Shown: positions 41,861 through 41,997 of the stretch, one piece after another
How the letters are laid out: each line of letters starts with the position of its first letter
How positions within the stretch are numbered: position 1 is the stretch's first letter
Origin: Methanoregula sp. UBA247
GTDB taxonomy: Archaea; Halobacteriota; Methanomicrobia; Methanomicrobiales; Methanospirillaceae
DNA: 41,997 nt
Assembly (NCBI GenBank): GCA_002495055.1
Contig: DADR01000054.1
Coordinates: forward strand, 14,510 to 56,506
Reading direction: 5' to 3'
The notes under the pieces: generated by a model
Seen by the model: only the letters and a program-made list of their open reading frames with translations
Databases searched by the model: none
Told to the model about the DNA's origin: nothing
Program-made: the position numbers and the translations under genes

Positions 41861-41997
41861 AATAGCCTCCTTAAGTGAACTCTATGATGAACTCTATGTA
41901 AGTCCAGAAAAGTCGAGTATTTTTACTGACTCCCTGTAATCCCAAAGCCTTGGTTGAGGCCGTGCCGTAACAGCACGTCGGACTTACATCTGTCAGC
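41861..41997 (-). promoter_or_regulatory. Upstream region of the rps15 operon
   Basis: On the minus strand AAAAATAC (about 41918-41925) is a TATA-like element about 60 bases before the ATG. Further upstream is a GTGC/GCAC hairpin (about 41963-41977). No gene can be supported before the window edge. Confidence 0.4.

Noticed and set aside
41935..41997. H/ACA-like or tRNA-like RNA at the right edge
   Set aside because: A small GTGC/GCAC hairpin and an ACA are present, but no complete guide fold or tRNA arms can be drawn before the window ends.

Overview
The window looks like chromosomal DNA of a methanogenic euryarchaeon, most likely order Methanomicrobiales (Methanoregula-like; this is inference). 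The grounds are archaeal ribosomal operons (L11-L1-L10-L12 and S15-DHH-Pcc1-S3Ae), the methanogen families DUF2193 and DUF2180, an AqpM-type aquaporin, archaeal ApgM, PGF-type surface proteins and the PAS/histidine-kinase style typical of that order.

Layout. 1-4863 (minus) is a signalling operon: a Cache-PAS histidine kinase, a stand-alone receiver, and a receiver/multi-PAS protein that runs off the left edge. 5506-9420 (minus) holds a small ABM-fold protein, an operon DUF2193 -> DUF2180 -> aquaporin, and a SET-domain protein. 10141-11805 (minus) is a second sensor whose C-terminal half closely repeats that of the edge gene. In both, the phospho-acceptor histidine position reads Asn. 12081-14435 (plus) is the ribosomal stalk operon, with a hairpin over the L1 ribosome-binding site that resembles an L1 autoregulatory element. 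14783-16765 (plus) is a surface protein in which a six-blade Kelch-like propeller sits inside a PKD domain. 16863-21942 (minus) carries YbjQ, a lipoprotein, a radical SAM-TRAM protein, a small coiled-coil protein and the hydrogenase maturation factor HypF. 21999-25469 (plus) has two winged-helix proteins and a DUF5814/DEAD-box helicase that overlap one another.

25.5-31.2 kb is an accessory island. Its main feature is a set of five GC-rich imperfect palindromes, all in one orientation, placed one in each gap between successive minus-strand units: mntA-hepT, an orphan gene, hicA-hicB, an SRPBCC protein and a lipoprotein. The outer boxes of four copies are 71-73 nt apart. The fifth copy has different arms that are still self-complementary. 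This resembles a gene-cassette array with attC-like sites (a cluster without an integrase in view), although a repeat or ncRNA family is a serious alternative. Two toxin-antitoxin loci in the island look broken: hicA by an in-frame TGA and loss of its ATG, and hepT by a frameshift in an A6 run.

31.7-41.9 kb returns to ordinary chromosomal genes: DUF4405, tandem UspA, DUF1622, an operon ApgM -> bactofilin-like -> methyltransferase-like, a site-2 protease-like membrane metalloprotease, a zinc-ribbon membrane protein, and the conserved archaeal operon rps15 -> DHH phosphoesterase -> pcc1 -> rps3ae.
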